Assembly: GCF_963678635.1 (NCBI RefSeq)
Contig: NC_087065.1
Coordinates: 75,527,345-75,591,344 of the forward strand
Direction: 5' to 3'
From: Symsagittifera roscoffensis
Lineage: Eukaryota > Xenacoelomorpha > Acoela > Convolutidae
DNA: 64,000 nt
Made by a program: the position numbers and the translations under genes. This document shows, one piece after another, positions 11,086 to 21,762 of this stretch (positions within the stretch are counted from its first letter, which is position 1; each line of letters begins with the position of its first letter). The notes under the pieces are model-generated. The model was not told the origin of the DNA and made no database searches. It worked only from the letters and a program-made list of their open reading frames with translations.

Positions 11086-13461
11086 AGCTCGGGTACCTTC
11101 AAAACGCGAGATTTTTTGCAGAATTAGAAACATAATTGTCAAGTTTGAACAAAAAACCATCATAAAAACCGTTGATTAAAGCATAATCTTTATTAATCAT
11201 AACTAATTGTAGCCGAGGAAAAATGAAAACAAGAGTGCTTCAACAGGCACTTCGGCGTAAATTAGCTAATTTCGCTGACTGTTCAGTAAATTAGTTGATA
11301 ATTCTGCAGAATTTATCTATTGTTAAATACAATCTGTGTAGCGATTTCCAGAAAAGTGTAGGCAAAGCTGGCAAGGAGACAGGAAAACAGATAACCATAA
11401 AACTAAAAGATTTGACTGAGAAATCAGTTGAAAAAATCTTGTGGCGTTTTGGACTTTTGCGAATAAATATAGTGTAACCGGAAAAAAGTTTAGAACATGG
11501 AAGAAAAATCAAGGATCATTACTTCTTCTAAAAAAAATTTCTAAAAAACATGTAAAAAGAAGTCCAAACCTTTTTTCAGCCAGACAATAGGACAAAATAT
11601 TGATGAGATTGAAAAAAAAATAGAAGAAAACAACTTGTATCTTCAATTTTAATTTACAATTCGATTAAAAAATGAACAGAATTACTTGAAGGAAATACTT
11701 GATATTGACAAGGCTTCGAGTTGTTGCAATCAACGTCAAAAATAGTTTTAATATACTTATACTATTGAACAAAATAAAATAAAAATCAAACAAAAACAAA
11801 AAGTGTTTCTAGCAATTTCGAATACGAGTACAATAAAAAACAAAAGTTGAGAAAACATAATATTTCCTCAAAATCATAAAAACTCAGAACTTATGTCAAA
11901 ACAAAAATGTCAATTCATTTGGTCTACAGTCAACTAGGTATTTTTATAAGCAAAAACTCACTAAACATTGACCATATTTTTTCTCACATGTAAATTCTAT
12001 CTGACCTTCAAGCTTCTAAACGTCATCACGATAAAGTTAAACAAAGTTGCCAAGTACGCAGATACCTGAGCGTACTGTTTGCAAACTTATGTTCACAAAA
12101 TGCCTCCAAGTGACTCATCTGTCCCATTAGGCAACTTAACGAGCGTAGGCATAAAATTATTGAAGTTTTCGGTACCGGATCAAAAATTCGGTACCGGATC
12201 AATTCTTGGATTTCTTTGTTAATCAATTTCTTTTTTACTCACACTTAAAATTTAAACCAAATTATACAAATTTTGTACACAATTTCTCATCAAAATGGGA
12301 TATGCTTAAAAAGTTACGCATCTATAAACAATTTAAAAATTTTGCAAATTTTCTAATTGCAAAGATTTTTTCATTAGCGCTTACTTCTCGAAAAAGTTGT
12401 AGCTTAGATCTATGATTTGTGAACATCTATGTAAATTTAATCCTGCTGTTTTAAAAAGACGAAATGCAGTTAAAACAATTAAAGTCTTATCTTTTTGAAG
12501 AGATTGAGTATAAGTTAACAAAAAGTTAAACAATTTCAAAATTTTTCGATAAAATCAGTGTAAAACAGATGCTTTTGCAAACAAATCCCAGTATGAATCA
12601 GTCGCTTTTAAAACAGTTTTATTTCAATTGGCAAAATATTTAACTTTTTGTTGAGAGCTGTGAACTAAATATTTTTTATTTATAAACCCAGATATCTCTA
12701 CATCTACGAAAATGAAAAATGAAACAAAAAAGTGATGAAGCTTATATCAAGGTTTTGTATCTGGCGGTTCAAAGTTTAAGAAAAAAAATGGCTTTAAGTT
12801 TTCAGGAGCCATACCAATTGGTATTTTTCCTTCTAATCATAATTTGTCGTTGACTCGAACAAGTTGTCTAAATTATGAGAAGACATCAGTGATTTGAGAA
12901 CTTTTTTATTGTTGTTATCAATTATTTTACTGAAAAGCAAACGCTGTCCACCGTCAGTGAAAGAAAATGTCGATAGTTTTTCAATTTTCAATAGCATTTT
13001 ACCCTGTGCACGCAAATTCATCTTTACATTCTACAATGCCAAACTTCAAACGATGTAACAATTACTGTTTTGAAGCCTTCGCAGAATATTTTGCATCTAA
13101 AAACGCCAGTTGTCACCTTGAGGATATTTTTCAATTAAGTGAAAATATACATATGACTCAACAGAGCTCAGGAGAGTTGTCACAGTAAACAATTTTTTCG
13201 TTCAAAAACATTCACAACGGTGATTGTTGTTTCTAAAATTCTGCTTTTCAAAAAAGAGTTCACCAAAATACAGAATTTTTTATCAATGCTGAAATTGACA
13301 TTTTCAGACCCAGAACAAATTGGCTAATTTTTCAAATCGAAATGAGACTTTCAGAGACTGTAGTTTCGATCCTTTGCTGTAGTTGGATGTGAAACATTTG
13401 TTTAAATATAAGTGAAAGCTATCCAAAATTGATAAGGCTTGGATTGCAATAAGATTTTCAG
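11086..13461. other. AT-rich intergenic stretch
   Basis: No supported gene or RNA. A tandem GGTACCGGATCAA(A) duplication lies at about 12171-12202. ORFs longer than 60 codons overlap each other on both strands and have no recognisable motifs. Confidence 0.4.
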
Positions 13462-13630
13462 CCCTGAAGGTTCCAACGTCCACTTAAGTGGCATATACCC
13501 CTCAGGCGAAAGTTCGAGTAGCAGAAAAATTCGACTGACCCCCACCCGGCCAGTCTCATCAGTTCCCCCTCGAAAGCATAAGTCCAGAGAAACTGTCATC
13601 AATAATGGTCGTGTCAATCTACAGAATTAA
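13462..13630 (+). CDS. Possible terminal exon, unrecognised
   Basis: After a GATTTTCAG acceptor-like site the sequence stays open to TAA at 13628-13630 and is richer in G and C than its surroundings. The peptide is rich in Ser, Pro, Arg and Gly and looks disordered and basic. Nothing identifies a family. It ends 10 bp before the direct repeat that bounds the 13.6-18.9-kb element, so it could be the 3' exon of a host gene into whose flank the element inserted. Confidence 0.3.
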
Positions 13631-13639
13631 GAATTTGTA

Positions 13640-13805
13640 TCAAAAATCAAAATTTAATCAACAAAGTTCTAAAAATCATACTAGGTTTTTTTTGTACTGT
13701 TTTTCATCCAAAGTTATCACAAAACCAAAACGTGAGGATGACGCCATGATACAAAAGTTTATTATTTCTACTGACGTCAACTGACAATTGATTTTTTGCT
13801 TTTGC
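13640..13805 (+). repeat. Long direct repeat, left copy
   Basis: About 160 bp matching 18735-18896 in the same orientation. The best-matched part runs from CATCCAAAGTTATCACAAAA through the GATGACGCCATGATACAAAA stretch to TTTGCTTTTGCT. The two copies differ at scattered positions and small indels. They flank the relic LTR-type element. Confidence 0.75.
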
Positions 13806-16228
13806 TGCAGAATTGGTGACTCTACTGTATTACACGCTATAGTAACCTGAGCGTAAGATTGATTCGTCATTAAGTTAAGTAGTAGAGTAAACATTTGGTT
13901 AAGTTGCAAAATCGATTTTGCAAACCCCCCCCCCCCTTCCCAAATGAAAACGACCGGGGCTAGCTTTATGAAAAACTCATAGGACGGATACTAGAGATGA
14001 TTTGACCCGGGCATGCAAAAATCCAGACCCCTCGGACCCCCGGCCCCAGGTGATAACGGTTACCGGAAGCGCAAATGGCCCTATCAGAACTCGGTAACTA
14101 GCGGTTGGAATGGAACCAAAACATAGAATGTTATAGACCCAGTCGAGGGAAGCTTAAGTTTAGAACCCCAGACCCCTGGACCCCTACTTCCAGTGCTGTG
14201 CCCTATGCAAATAGTCCCCACCCTAACTTTCGGAAGTCGTTTCTCGGCCTCCAATGAGTGCAGGGAGCTGAAACTTGGAGGGATGATAGGTAGTGGCAAG
14301 ACACATCTTGAATTATAACTTGAACTAAATCCGGCAGTTGGATTGGAAGCTATTAGCACTTGAAAAAACACCCCCTAGAACGAAAATAGGCAATTTACGC
14401 GAAATGATGAACGGTGGCATAATGATTTTATTGCGGCAATGGACATAAGATACGAACCCCCAAAAAAGAACCCATGTGAGTGAAAACCCTCCGGCGACTC
14501 GTTCCGGTGTTAATAGCCTTTATCCGGAAAAAGTGATAATGGACCTTAGATATTGAATAACTTGTGAAGTATTAATGGGATGAATGGAACTTGGTAGTTA
14601 AGACCCCCATGGGATTCTGAACCCAAATATGGAAGTTTGACCCCGGTTGACCCCTGGGTGACCTCAAGTTGAGCTTTGGGCGTTTTGACCCCAAAATTGC
14701 ATGGAAAACCCCGAGCTTAAAACCGGAAAGTGGCGTATTTCCAGCCCAACCCCTGGAAATGAGAATGAGCCACCTTGCCAAAGTTTGGGTGAAAACTTAT
14801 ATTTTGATACTAGAGCAGAAGCTGATAAAGGTTTAATTTTATCTTGCAACCTTGGTGTGGTAGATTTAATTCAAAGTGGACTTGGTGAACATTGGGTTCA
14901 GTTTAGCTTGGCGAGTGCTCTTTTAATAGCAACTCAACCAGACTAAAGAAAAGTAGTTCCAGAAGAAACTGATAGTAACAGGACCGCAGCATGAGAATTC
15001 GGTCTCCTAAATAGTTTGAACAACGGGGAATTCACTTGGCTTCTCGTTGTTCACTTGGCTGACTTTTTGGTTTAATTTGACCCCTAATCGACTAACTACT
15101 TTCCCCAGATAGCTAGAAGGTCGTTTTGGAATAGAGTACAGATCGAAGTTTTAGATGCTTGAAATGATATAGCTATCCATGACAGGAGCCTCCCCCTACC
15201 TTTAGGAGGTCGGAACATTAACAGGATAATTGAAATAAAGAACTTGGGAGGGTCACTGAATAAAAATAGCATGGTTTGGAGGTTGAGTTGAACTCGAGCG
15301 CGGAATTAGTTGATTAGAATCGTATGACGTTTGTTTGCTTGGTCAAATTAAGACGCCTACCGCGTACGGGGTATCTATCGAACGTGAAGAGATTGATAAA
15401 ACAAACCGAAGTCGGCACGTGGCAGAGTTGACAGGGGGAAGGATATAGCCTTAAACATGTGCGGAGGGGTGATCTAAGCGGATTCAGGACCGATAGGGAA
15501 TGGCGTGACTTAACTAAATCTAAGCATAAATAAAGATAAGGAATTGGAGGGTACCGGAGAGCCTGTAAGAGTCAGAACAAGGCCAGCTACCATTAAGAGT
15601 AGTTGGTTCTCATCAGAGAAGAGAACAGTTGTTAGCTACTATTAAGAGTACTTGGTTCTCAGTCAGAAAAGATAACAATTTTTGCTAGTGAGCGAGTTGC
15701 GCTGGAACCCGAGGTTAGTACAGGGTTGAATACTTTGTGCGAGCGAGCTGCGCTTCGACCCGAGTTTAGTACTGGGTTGAATTAATTGTGTGAGCGAGTT
15801 GCGCTGCTGGTGTTGGCGAGTTTAGAAATGCATCAAGCGAAAGATGACGAGCGAGATAACGAGGCGATTGAACGGAACGAAACGCGGGCTTCGTTATAGA
15901 AGTTACTGAATAGTAGTTAGCTCATTAAGGGCACTATAAAATGCTTTTACTTCCTTTGCGATTGAGAATTTACTTATTGTGCCCACGATTTGTTGAACTA
16001 GCTAGAAGTGCAATAAGAAAGCCGAAAAGAGCCTAAATTAAGGGGGAAGTTGCGTAATCCTTTGATCGGCCGATTTAGTCTGACCACCAACATAACCCTT
16101 TCGGGATTGTGGATAATATCGTGTCTTAGTGTCCCCCGCTATTACAAGGTATAAAGGGGAGAATCTCTCTGGCGGTTTGGAAGAGTGAAAGCGTGCTTAG
16201 AGGTGACGACTCCCCGGAAGTTATCTAC
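13806..16228 (+). mobile_element. LTR-like block of a relic retroelement (related to the 38.9-52-kb array)
   Basis: The block begins TGCAGAATTGGTGA and may end ...TCTACA, giving TG...CA ends. It is followed by TTGGCGCTCCTGGGTGG at 16229, which resembles a Ty3/gypsy primer-binding region. Over most of its length it is the reverse complement of the repeated blocks at about 38.9-41.0, 43.9-45.8, 45.9-47.9, 48.4-50.2 and 50.8-52.0 kb, diverged but clearly homologous. It contains a poly-C run at 13925-13937 (poly-G in the array copies). Near 15600-15810 are tandem repeats: two TTAAGAGTA-TTGGTTCTC units, then three GAGCGAG-TGCGCT units. No second LTR copy is seen on the right, so the LTR reading is an inference. 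Confidence 0.5.
15935..15941 (+). promoter_or_regulatory. TATA box candidate inside the LTR-like block
   Basis: TATAAAA sits downstream of the tandem repeats and about 290 bp before the presumed LTR end, the usual U3-R order for an element transcribed on the + strand. This agrees with the orientation of the ORF at 16318. Confidence 0.35.
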
Positions 16229-16317
16229 ATTGGCGCTCCTGGGTGGCTTTTTTATCGAGCGAAAAACGATCTTTGGATTCAGCAACGACGAGTGTTTGAG
16301 AAGGAGTAGACTAAACT

Positions 16318-17262
16318 ATGACGAAGAAAAGGGAGTGGGGCAACCTAGCAGCAAACGAAGTATTCTTCAAAGCGAGAGTTGACGATGTGTTTCTGCTGGG
16401 AATCAAACTAGGGAGTGAGTGTTGTTCGAATTGGATTAACTACGCTGAGTTTAGAATGATGCATCCGCGGAACGAACTGAAGAACTACTGCGGTTCAAGG
16501 CATGACGGTGCTGTCATTAATGGCTGGACGTTCATGAAGTTGGAGATAGGATCAATAACCGATAAAATAGCAGTTATCGTTGTCGAGAACTTGTTTGTAA
16601 CTATGTTGATCAGTCTCAGCACGCTAAAGGGATAATCAGAAATCAGGAGGGACTATCAGCGGCGCTGTATTCATGAAGGCGGTAGTTTTGTGTCATTGCT
16701 GGAAGAGATAGGCCCTCCCTTGAACGAAAGCAGAATTTGGAAGAATATAGCCAACTCCGACGGTCCGAGAGTCTCGGCACGTGAATTGGGTGCACCCAGA
16801 CTCGAATGGGCTGACAAGAGACGAGCTTTCGTTTGTGGCAGAGTCTGCGGCGAGGTAGCGGATATTGAGATTGACAATACGAAAGATTGCAATATGATAT
16901 CTGAAAGATTGCTCGAGCTCCTCGGGTTCGCTGCCTCTGTCCGGAGGTTCAATGGAAAGTTGGAAAGAACCTTCAACGATAAAAATAGAAAAATCGAGAC
17001 CCTTGGATACACCAGGGCGAAAATTAATATTGGAAGTTTACAGGAGGTGTTCATATTGATCGTTGTCGGCAATGGGGTGCTTGAATCCGATGTGGTCCTC
17101 AGTGCCAGGGAGCTCAAAGAGTGTCATGGTCTGTTTGTGAGACAGCCAGTCTCAGTGAATTTCGAGAAACTACCAAAAACAGTGACAACCGAGGTTAACC
17201 CGAAACAGCACTTGGTCGCAGGGAGTTCAATTCCGGTTCCAATTCCGGGGGGTCAATTCTAA
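16318..17262 (+). pseudogene. Retroelement ORF with two tandem retropepsin-like domains lacking DTG
   Basis: A single frame runs from ATG 16318 to TAA 17260-17262, interrupted by one in-frame TAA at 16633-16635. Each half resembles a retroviral-type aspartic protease fold. In the first, a hydrophobic strand is followed by LGSECCSNWI where D-T/S-G-A is expected, and later by NGWTFMKLEIGS and IAVIVVENLFVTMLIS, matching the flap-to-psi-loop region. In the second, EVADIEIDNTKDCNMIS replaces the active-site strand (Asp kept, Gly lost), followed by KIETLGYTRAKINIGS and FILIVVGNGVLESDVVLS. Neither half has a D-T/S-G triad, so catalysis is unlikely. No gag, reverse transcriptase or integrase is visible nearby. 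The homology call rests on pattern matching by eye. Confidence 0.45.
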
Positions 17263-17335
17263 TTCCATGTAATTCAATTCCAAGTCCAATTTCTGGAGAG
17301 ACTAAAATTTAATTCCAAGTCGAATTCCAATTCCT
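17222..17335. repeat. Degenerate AATTCC tract, left part
   Basis: Many AATTCC and AATTC units with interruptions. It overlaps the end of the retropepsin-like ORF and has converted its last codons into an IPVPIPGG-type peptide. A similar tract lies at 18450-18562. Confidence 0.65.
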
Positions 17336-18449
17336 GGCTATTTTCCGTTGCCACAATATTTATTCTAAATTAGAATTTGTAACGGTCGCCTACGTCGGTC
17401 ACATATGAGGTTTAAAAAAATAGGCCCTATAACCATTGGCTCAAGAGTCAGGGACACTATCTCTTGTGTTTTTCCACCTCGAACTGTCGGAACCAATTCG
17501 GTTCACTTGCGACATGAGACTAAAAACCCGTTACAGCTTAAAGGCTACTACCAAAATACCCACCACACTAGAAAATAAGAACGTCCCCATACTTAGGTCT
17601 CAAAAAACCCAAAATACGCGAACGCCGTTAAAAACAGGGTCGGAACAGTCCTTACAGTTACTTTTTATTAGACAGTGGAACTTTGATCCATTTCAGATGG
17701 ATCAACCTCAAACTCTCCTTGCCTCAACATAACAATCATAAAACGCACTCAAGAAAACTAAATTGAGTACTCACATATCGGCACACTAGAGATTTGGGAT
17801 AACTAAGTTAATCAGTAACTCTAGCATTAAGTATAATAACTTGAGAAGTTTGCTACTAATAAACTCCAGCAAGGGAAACAAATTTTGACTCGAGAATTAA
17901 GTTTTGGAACTGGATCATTGGGATACACTAGCTGTCCACCATTCCACTGAGGGTTCACTCTGGTTCACTTCTTCTTTGTCTTTGCTCTGTTTACAATCGC
18001 TCTGCTCCCTATTCAAGATAGGACTGCTCTACTCGCGTTTGATTTATATCTGGAAATTGAGAATAGCAATTTCCCGCTGCTTTTTTTCAAGTACTTTCCC
18101 GCGATTGTAATTCGGTTGGTCCGGTCTTGTCTTTCTGAGATTTTCAGTTTTCGCGAGAAAATTGAACATGACAGGCTCAATTCGAATTTTTGAAAAATTA
18201 AATTTCATCCCAAAATTACATAGTTCGTATTCCTCAAGGTCAAACTTTCAAATATGACCGACTGGCACAATTTCTAATATTTATCTGGAGGTGTAATTTG
18301 ACGTTTCTGCTATGTATTGATTGTATCGATTATTATATTGTAATAAAACGATTGATCATGTAATTTAAGTTTGTATTCAAGCATTTTTACGTTTATTAAT
18401 ATTTAGACCGAGTCATTTTTCAAGATATCAGTTTTATTTGCCAATTTTT
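17336..18449. other. Sequence between two AATTCC tracts
   Basis: About 1.1 kb with no recognisable domain. A 98-codon ORF at 17436-17732 has no motif that I can identify. Because AATTCC tracts border it on both sides, it may be a separate insertion ending in such a simple-repeat tail. Confidence 0.35.
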
Positions 18450-18562
18450 GATGTCAATTCCATGTCAATTCCAGCCAACAATTCAATTCCCATTCCCGAA
18501 ACTGGAATTGACCCTAATTCGAAATCCCAATTCCTGTGACCCTGTCAATTCTCAATTCCAAC
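18450..18562. repeat. Degenerate AATTCC tract, right part
   Basis: Repeated CAATTCC and CAATTC units, resembling the tract at 17222-17335. Confidence 0.65.
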
Positions 18563-18588
18563 AAAAATCAAGTACTTGAATACCCTGC

Positions 18589-18732
18589 TTGGTCGATAGG
18601 TTTGTGGACAGCCTCCTAGTTCGGATGGAGCTGGAAGAGACTACTGCAGTCCACATGATGAATATATGTAATTTGATGATCCTGGAATCTTCCCCTCAGC
18701 TTAAGGCGTTCAACGGGAAAATTCATTTGTAA
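18589..18732 (+). pseudogene. Third retropepsin-like fragment
   Basis: A 47-codon open stretch ending at TAA 18730-18732. Its pattern (MELEETTAVHMMN, then LESSPQLKAFNGKI) parallels the second domain of the ORF at 16318-17262 (IEIDNTKDCNMIS, then RRFNGKL). The catalytic position again lacks D-T-G (EETT here). Probably a fragment of a diverged copy. Confidence 0.35.
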
Positions 18733-18734
18733 CA

Positions 18735-18896
18735 GGAATTAAACTTTAATTAACAAAGTTTTAAAAATAGCATAATACTAAGTTTTTTTTTCATCCAAAG
18801 TTATCACAAAACCAAAATGTGAGGATGACGCCATGATACAAAAGTTTATAATTTCTACTGACGTCAACCGACAATTGGGTGTTTGCTTTTGCTATA
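18735..18896 (+). repeat. Long direct repeat, right copy
   Basis: Matches 13640-13805 (see that entry). Together the copies enclose about 4.9 kb. They are far too long for a normal target duplication. Confidence 0.75.
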
Positions 18897-20151
18897 AAAT
18901 CGTTGAAACAGACAACTGTTCCACAAACCAGTTAAAATTATTGTAGTAGTGCTCTCACTTGGGTATATAGTTGTAAAACAACTCGATGCTCTTAATAATA
19001 ATTAAAAAAACTTCGTGATTAGTTAAAGGGCTGAGGTAGTCACTTTTCAAGTGAACTTAAGCCCAGTTTTCAACAGGTTGAAAAAATGTTTTCACAGACT
19101 AAGTAGATTAAAAACACTCCGGCAGTCCTAGGAAACTGAATTTCCGACCTTCTGTGCGTGCAAAAAAACAATAGCAGCTTATTTTCATCGAACAACTCAA
19201 AACTGCTATTTTCGATAAAATTTAATTTTTCCCCTAATGATTCAGTGGAAAATCGTCAAAAATTTATGTTCAAATCTTGTATAGCTACGTATAAGTTTTG
19301 ACTATCAACACAACGAAAACCTTTTTTTTTCGAAAAAACTCAATTACTTTTTTCATTAAATTACCCTCTGTCATTATTTACCTTCTGTCATCAGTCTGCT
19401 GCATCTGCAAGAAAAATTAGCGCTTCATGAGTTCCTCATCTGACATTGCCTCAACGCTCCCCTCCGCATCCTCGATACTTTCTTACTTTCGAGTACACCG
19501 TGCAACATCTCTACAGAGTTGTGGGTCCTGCCCAACACTCCTGGTCTGAGACCCTGTGTCCCGAGTCGAGATTTATCACCTAATTCGAAGCAAGATTTGA
19601 GCGCTTTGAGCGGTTTTTTTTAGACAATTACGCTCAAAATCTTGCTTCAAAGTGAGCGGTTTGAGCGGTTTTTGAACGGTTGATCTAAAAAAAAACGCTC
19701 AAAAACCGCGCAAGATTTGAACGGTTTTGAGCGGTTTATCCAAAAAAAAAAACGCTCAAAAACTGCGCAAGAGGCATGATGTCCTCTCACTTTTTCGCTT
19801 CTCGCTCCCGGTAGAAAAACCTGTGACAGCACAGACTTATTTCTTACTCCAAATCAGCTCGTAAGACCCGGATCCTCTCATCTTCTGGCGATGACCGTTT
19901 TTTTTTGTTTCTGGAAGTAGCTCAAATTTCATGCATGGGGTTAATAATTTTTTTTTCACTTCGTCTGTCTTTCAATTCGTTGCTAGATTTATCCAGGACA
20001 GCCGAAGAATCTTTGTTAATAAGTTACATGACTAATTCGACAGACTCGCAATCTTGACACTGAGTAGGGTTAATCGATCAAAAAATGTTGGGTTATCGCT
20101 TCAACCACTATCACGAGAGTGAGTTGTTTGCTGCCACATAACTGTTTCCCA
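18897..20151. other. AT-rich intergenic stretch
   Basis: No gene. The palindromic repeat cluster at 19587-19771 is listed separately. Confidence 0.4.
19587..19771. repeat. Cluster of inverted and tandem GAGCGGTTT repeats
   Basis: GAAGCAAGATTTGAGCG near 19588 is matched by its near complement CGCTCAAAATCTTGCTTC about 30 nt later, forming a hairpin. The region then repeats GAGCGGTTTTTGAACGG-like and AAAACGCTCAAAAAC-GCGCAAG units two to three times around poly-A/T spacers. Confidence 0.6.
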
Positions 20152-20156
20152 GAAGA

Positions 20157-20494
20157 TGTTAAGATTCAGAGTTAGAGCAAGTAGGACTAGGGGATAGAGG
20201 TTTGAGAGTTATCTGAGGTTTCAACTGAGGAGAGAGAAGAGATACTGATTGTTGAAGAATGAATTGAGATTGTGTTTTTAAAATGACACGACAAACTGAG
20301 CATCAAATAGTACCAGTTAATTAATTACCAGTTAATTAATTAGTTTATCAAATACCAGCAGACCAGTTGACCTTGTCTGAGTGCATTGAGTTTTATACCA
20401 GTTGACCTTTAATTAGGTTTCTATTGCTCAAGTCTGACCTTGAGTTTGGTCTGGTATTTCACTAGTCTGGCATTGAGCTCGTCTGTCCTCAACA
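20157..20494 (-). repeat. Copia 3' LTR
   Basis: 338 bp with TG/CA ends. Contains an internal tandem TACCAGTTAATTAAT duplication. No difference from the other LTR found by eye. Confidence 0.92.
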
Positions 20495-20503
20495 CCCCCA
20501 CTC
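20495..20503 (-). promoter_or_regulatory. Polypurine tract next to the 3' LTR
   Basis: On the - strand GAGTGGGGG directly abuts the LTR start (TGTTGAGG). This is the expected plus-strand primer position. It overlaps the stop codon of the RNase H fragment. Confidence 0.7.
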
Positions 20504-20759
20504 AGGCTGAATTGGCTTTGTCCAATGTCAGGCTGCAACCCATCAGCGTTCGACGATGTTGATCCACCTTTGCCTTGCTCAGGGATTTCGTCAACAAGTC
20601 AGCCTCCATGTTTTCGGTTGGACAGTACTCGAGCGCAAATGTTCCATCCTCGACCCGCTCTCGGACAAAGTGATACTTGACATCAATGTGCTTTGTACGC
20701 TTCTGCATTACGGGATTTTTGCACATCTTGATGCAGCTCTGGTTGTCCTCGTTGATCAC
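20502..20759 (-). pseudogene. Copia RNase H C-terminal fragment
   Basis: An 85-codon frame carries the copia-type RNase H end: DNQSCIKMCKNPVMQKRTKH, then HIDVKYHFVRERV and EADLLTKSL. These are the conserved segments that close Ty1/copia polyproteins. It lies in a different frame from the gag ORF that precedes it, so no fusion protein is made without a frameshift. Confidence 0.88.
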
Positions 20760-21322
20760 AGTTGGACAAAGCTGTCAGGCAGTCCGTTGATCACGAGCGC
20801 ATTGAAGAGTGTGTCCGTAATTGCTTCCCCAGCTTCACTCAGCCGCGTCATCAGCTCTTGACTTCGAACGAAGTAGTCATCGAGATCCTCCTCTGATCCT
20901 AGGCGCAGCTTCGCAAGCTGGCCTACTAGACTGACCACTGTAGGCCTCTCCACACTGCAAAACTTCTCTTGCAGCAGTCTCCAGGCCTTCGTCCCATCGC
21001 CATAGCCATCCGCAGCCACGCAGTCGTTCTTGATGTACATCAGTGTGGTGTTGTTCAGGACCAGAGCTAGATGTGACCACACTGTGTTTCGGTTGTCTTT
21101 CCTCTGCTGGATCAGCACAGCTCGCTCCTGCATCTTGGTGTTGTACGCCGTCATCTGGTCAGCATTCGGATTCTCAGGTAGCGTAGGTTCAGCTTCTGGT
21201 AGATCGTCATTGCCCATCACAGTCCTGAACAGGCCTTTGGTATGCATCAGTGCCACAAACTTCGTCGACCAAGCTGGAAAATCTTCAGACTTTCCACTGA
21301 ATCCAGCCAGTTTCAAGTCCAT
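20756..21322 (-). CDS. Copia gag N-terminal region, truncated
   Basis: From ATG 21322 (MDLKLAGFSGKSEDF) to TGA at 20756-20758, 188 codons. The segments W-S-T-K-F near the start, KAWRLLQEKF, then LRLGSEEDLDDYFVRSQEL and NALVINGLPDSF are typical of copia-type gag (UBN2-like) capsid regions. The frame then breaks at the deletion junction with RNase H, before any zinc knuckle. A capsid-only protein could in principle still be made. Confidence 0.85.
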   Translation of the reverse strand: MDLKLAGFSGKSEDFPAWSTKFVALMHTKGLFRTVMGNDDLPEAEPTLPENPNADQMTAYNTKMQERAVLIQQRKDNRNTVWSHLALVLNNTTLMYIKNDCVAADGYGDGTKAWRLLQEKFCSVERPTVVSLVGQLAKLRLGSEEDLDDYFVRSQELMTRLSEAGEAITDTLFNALVINGLPDSFVQL

Positions 21323-21405
21323 CTCTGCTTTGCTAAAGGCTAGATAAAAGCTAAAAAAAACTCTGACAGAAATCAAATAATTATTAAATCAAAAAGTTTA
21401 GAAAT

Positions 21406-21419
21406 CTGGGCCCATAACC
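21406..21419 (-). promoter_or_regulatory. Copia primer-binding site for an internal fragment of tRNA-iMet
   Basis: The - strand sequence GGTTATGGGCCCAG lies immediately inside the 5' LTR. It is complementary to the anticodon arm of initiator methionine tRNA, not to its 3' end. Drosophila copia is known to use this half-tRNA priming arrangement. Confidence 0.85.
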
Positions 21420-21757
21420 TGTTAAGATTCAGAGTTAGAGCAAGTAGGACTAGGGGATAGAGGTTTGAGAGTTATCTGAGGTTTCAACTGAGGAGAGAGA
21501 AGAGATACTGATTGTTGAAGAATGAATTGAGATTGTGTTTTTAAAATGACACGACAAACTGAGCATCAAATAGTACCAGTTAATTAATTACCAGTTAATT
21601 AATTAGTTTATCAAATACCAGCAGACCAGTTGACCTTGTCTGAGTGCATTGAGTTTTATACCAGTTGACCTTTAATTAGGTTTCTATTGCTCAAGTCTGA
21701 CCTTGAGTTTGGTCTGGTATTTCACTAGTCTGGCATTGAGCTCGTCTGTCCTCAACA
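21420..21757 (-). repeat. Copia 5' LTR
   Basis: 338 bp, apparently identical to 20157-20494, followed by the target duplication GAAGA at 21758-21762. Confidence 0.92.
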
Positions 21758-21762
21758 GAAGA

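Larger units (their letters stand above)
20157..21757 (-). mobile_element. Internally deleted Ty1/copia LTR retrotransposon
   Basis: Two 338-bp LTRs (20157-20494 and 21420-21757) that look identical by eye bracket 925 bp of internal sequence. Each LTR has TG...CA ends within TGTTAAG...CTCAACA. A 5-bp target duplication GAAGA lies at 20152-20156 and 21758-21762. Coding parts read on the - strand: a gag N-terminal region is followed directly by the last part of copia RNase H, so most of gag, protease, integrase and reverse transcriptase are missing. Matching LTRs and an intact duplication point to a recent insertion. Mobilisation would then have required enzymes supplied by a related full element. 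Confidence 0.92.

Noticed and set aside
16671-17117. 148-codon ORF on the - strand
   Set aside because: Antisense to the retropepsin-like ORF; Ser/Leu-rich composition is typical of a shadow frame.
20747-20793. A 10-bp repeat CGTTGATCAC at 20750 and 20784 near the copia deletion junction, considered as deletion microhomology
   Set aside because: The second copy is 34 bp inside gag rather than at the junction, so it does not explain the join by simple microhomology.
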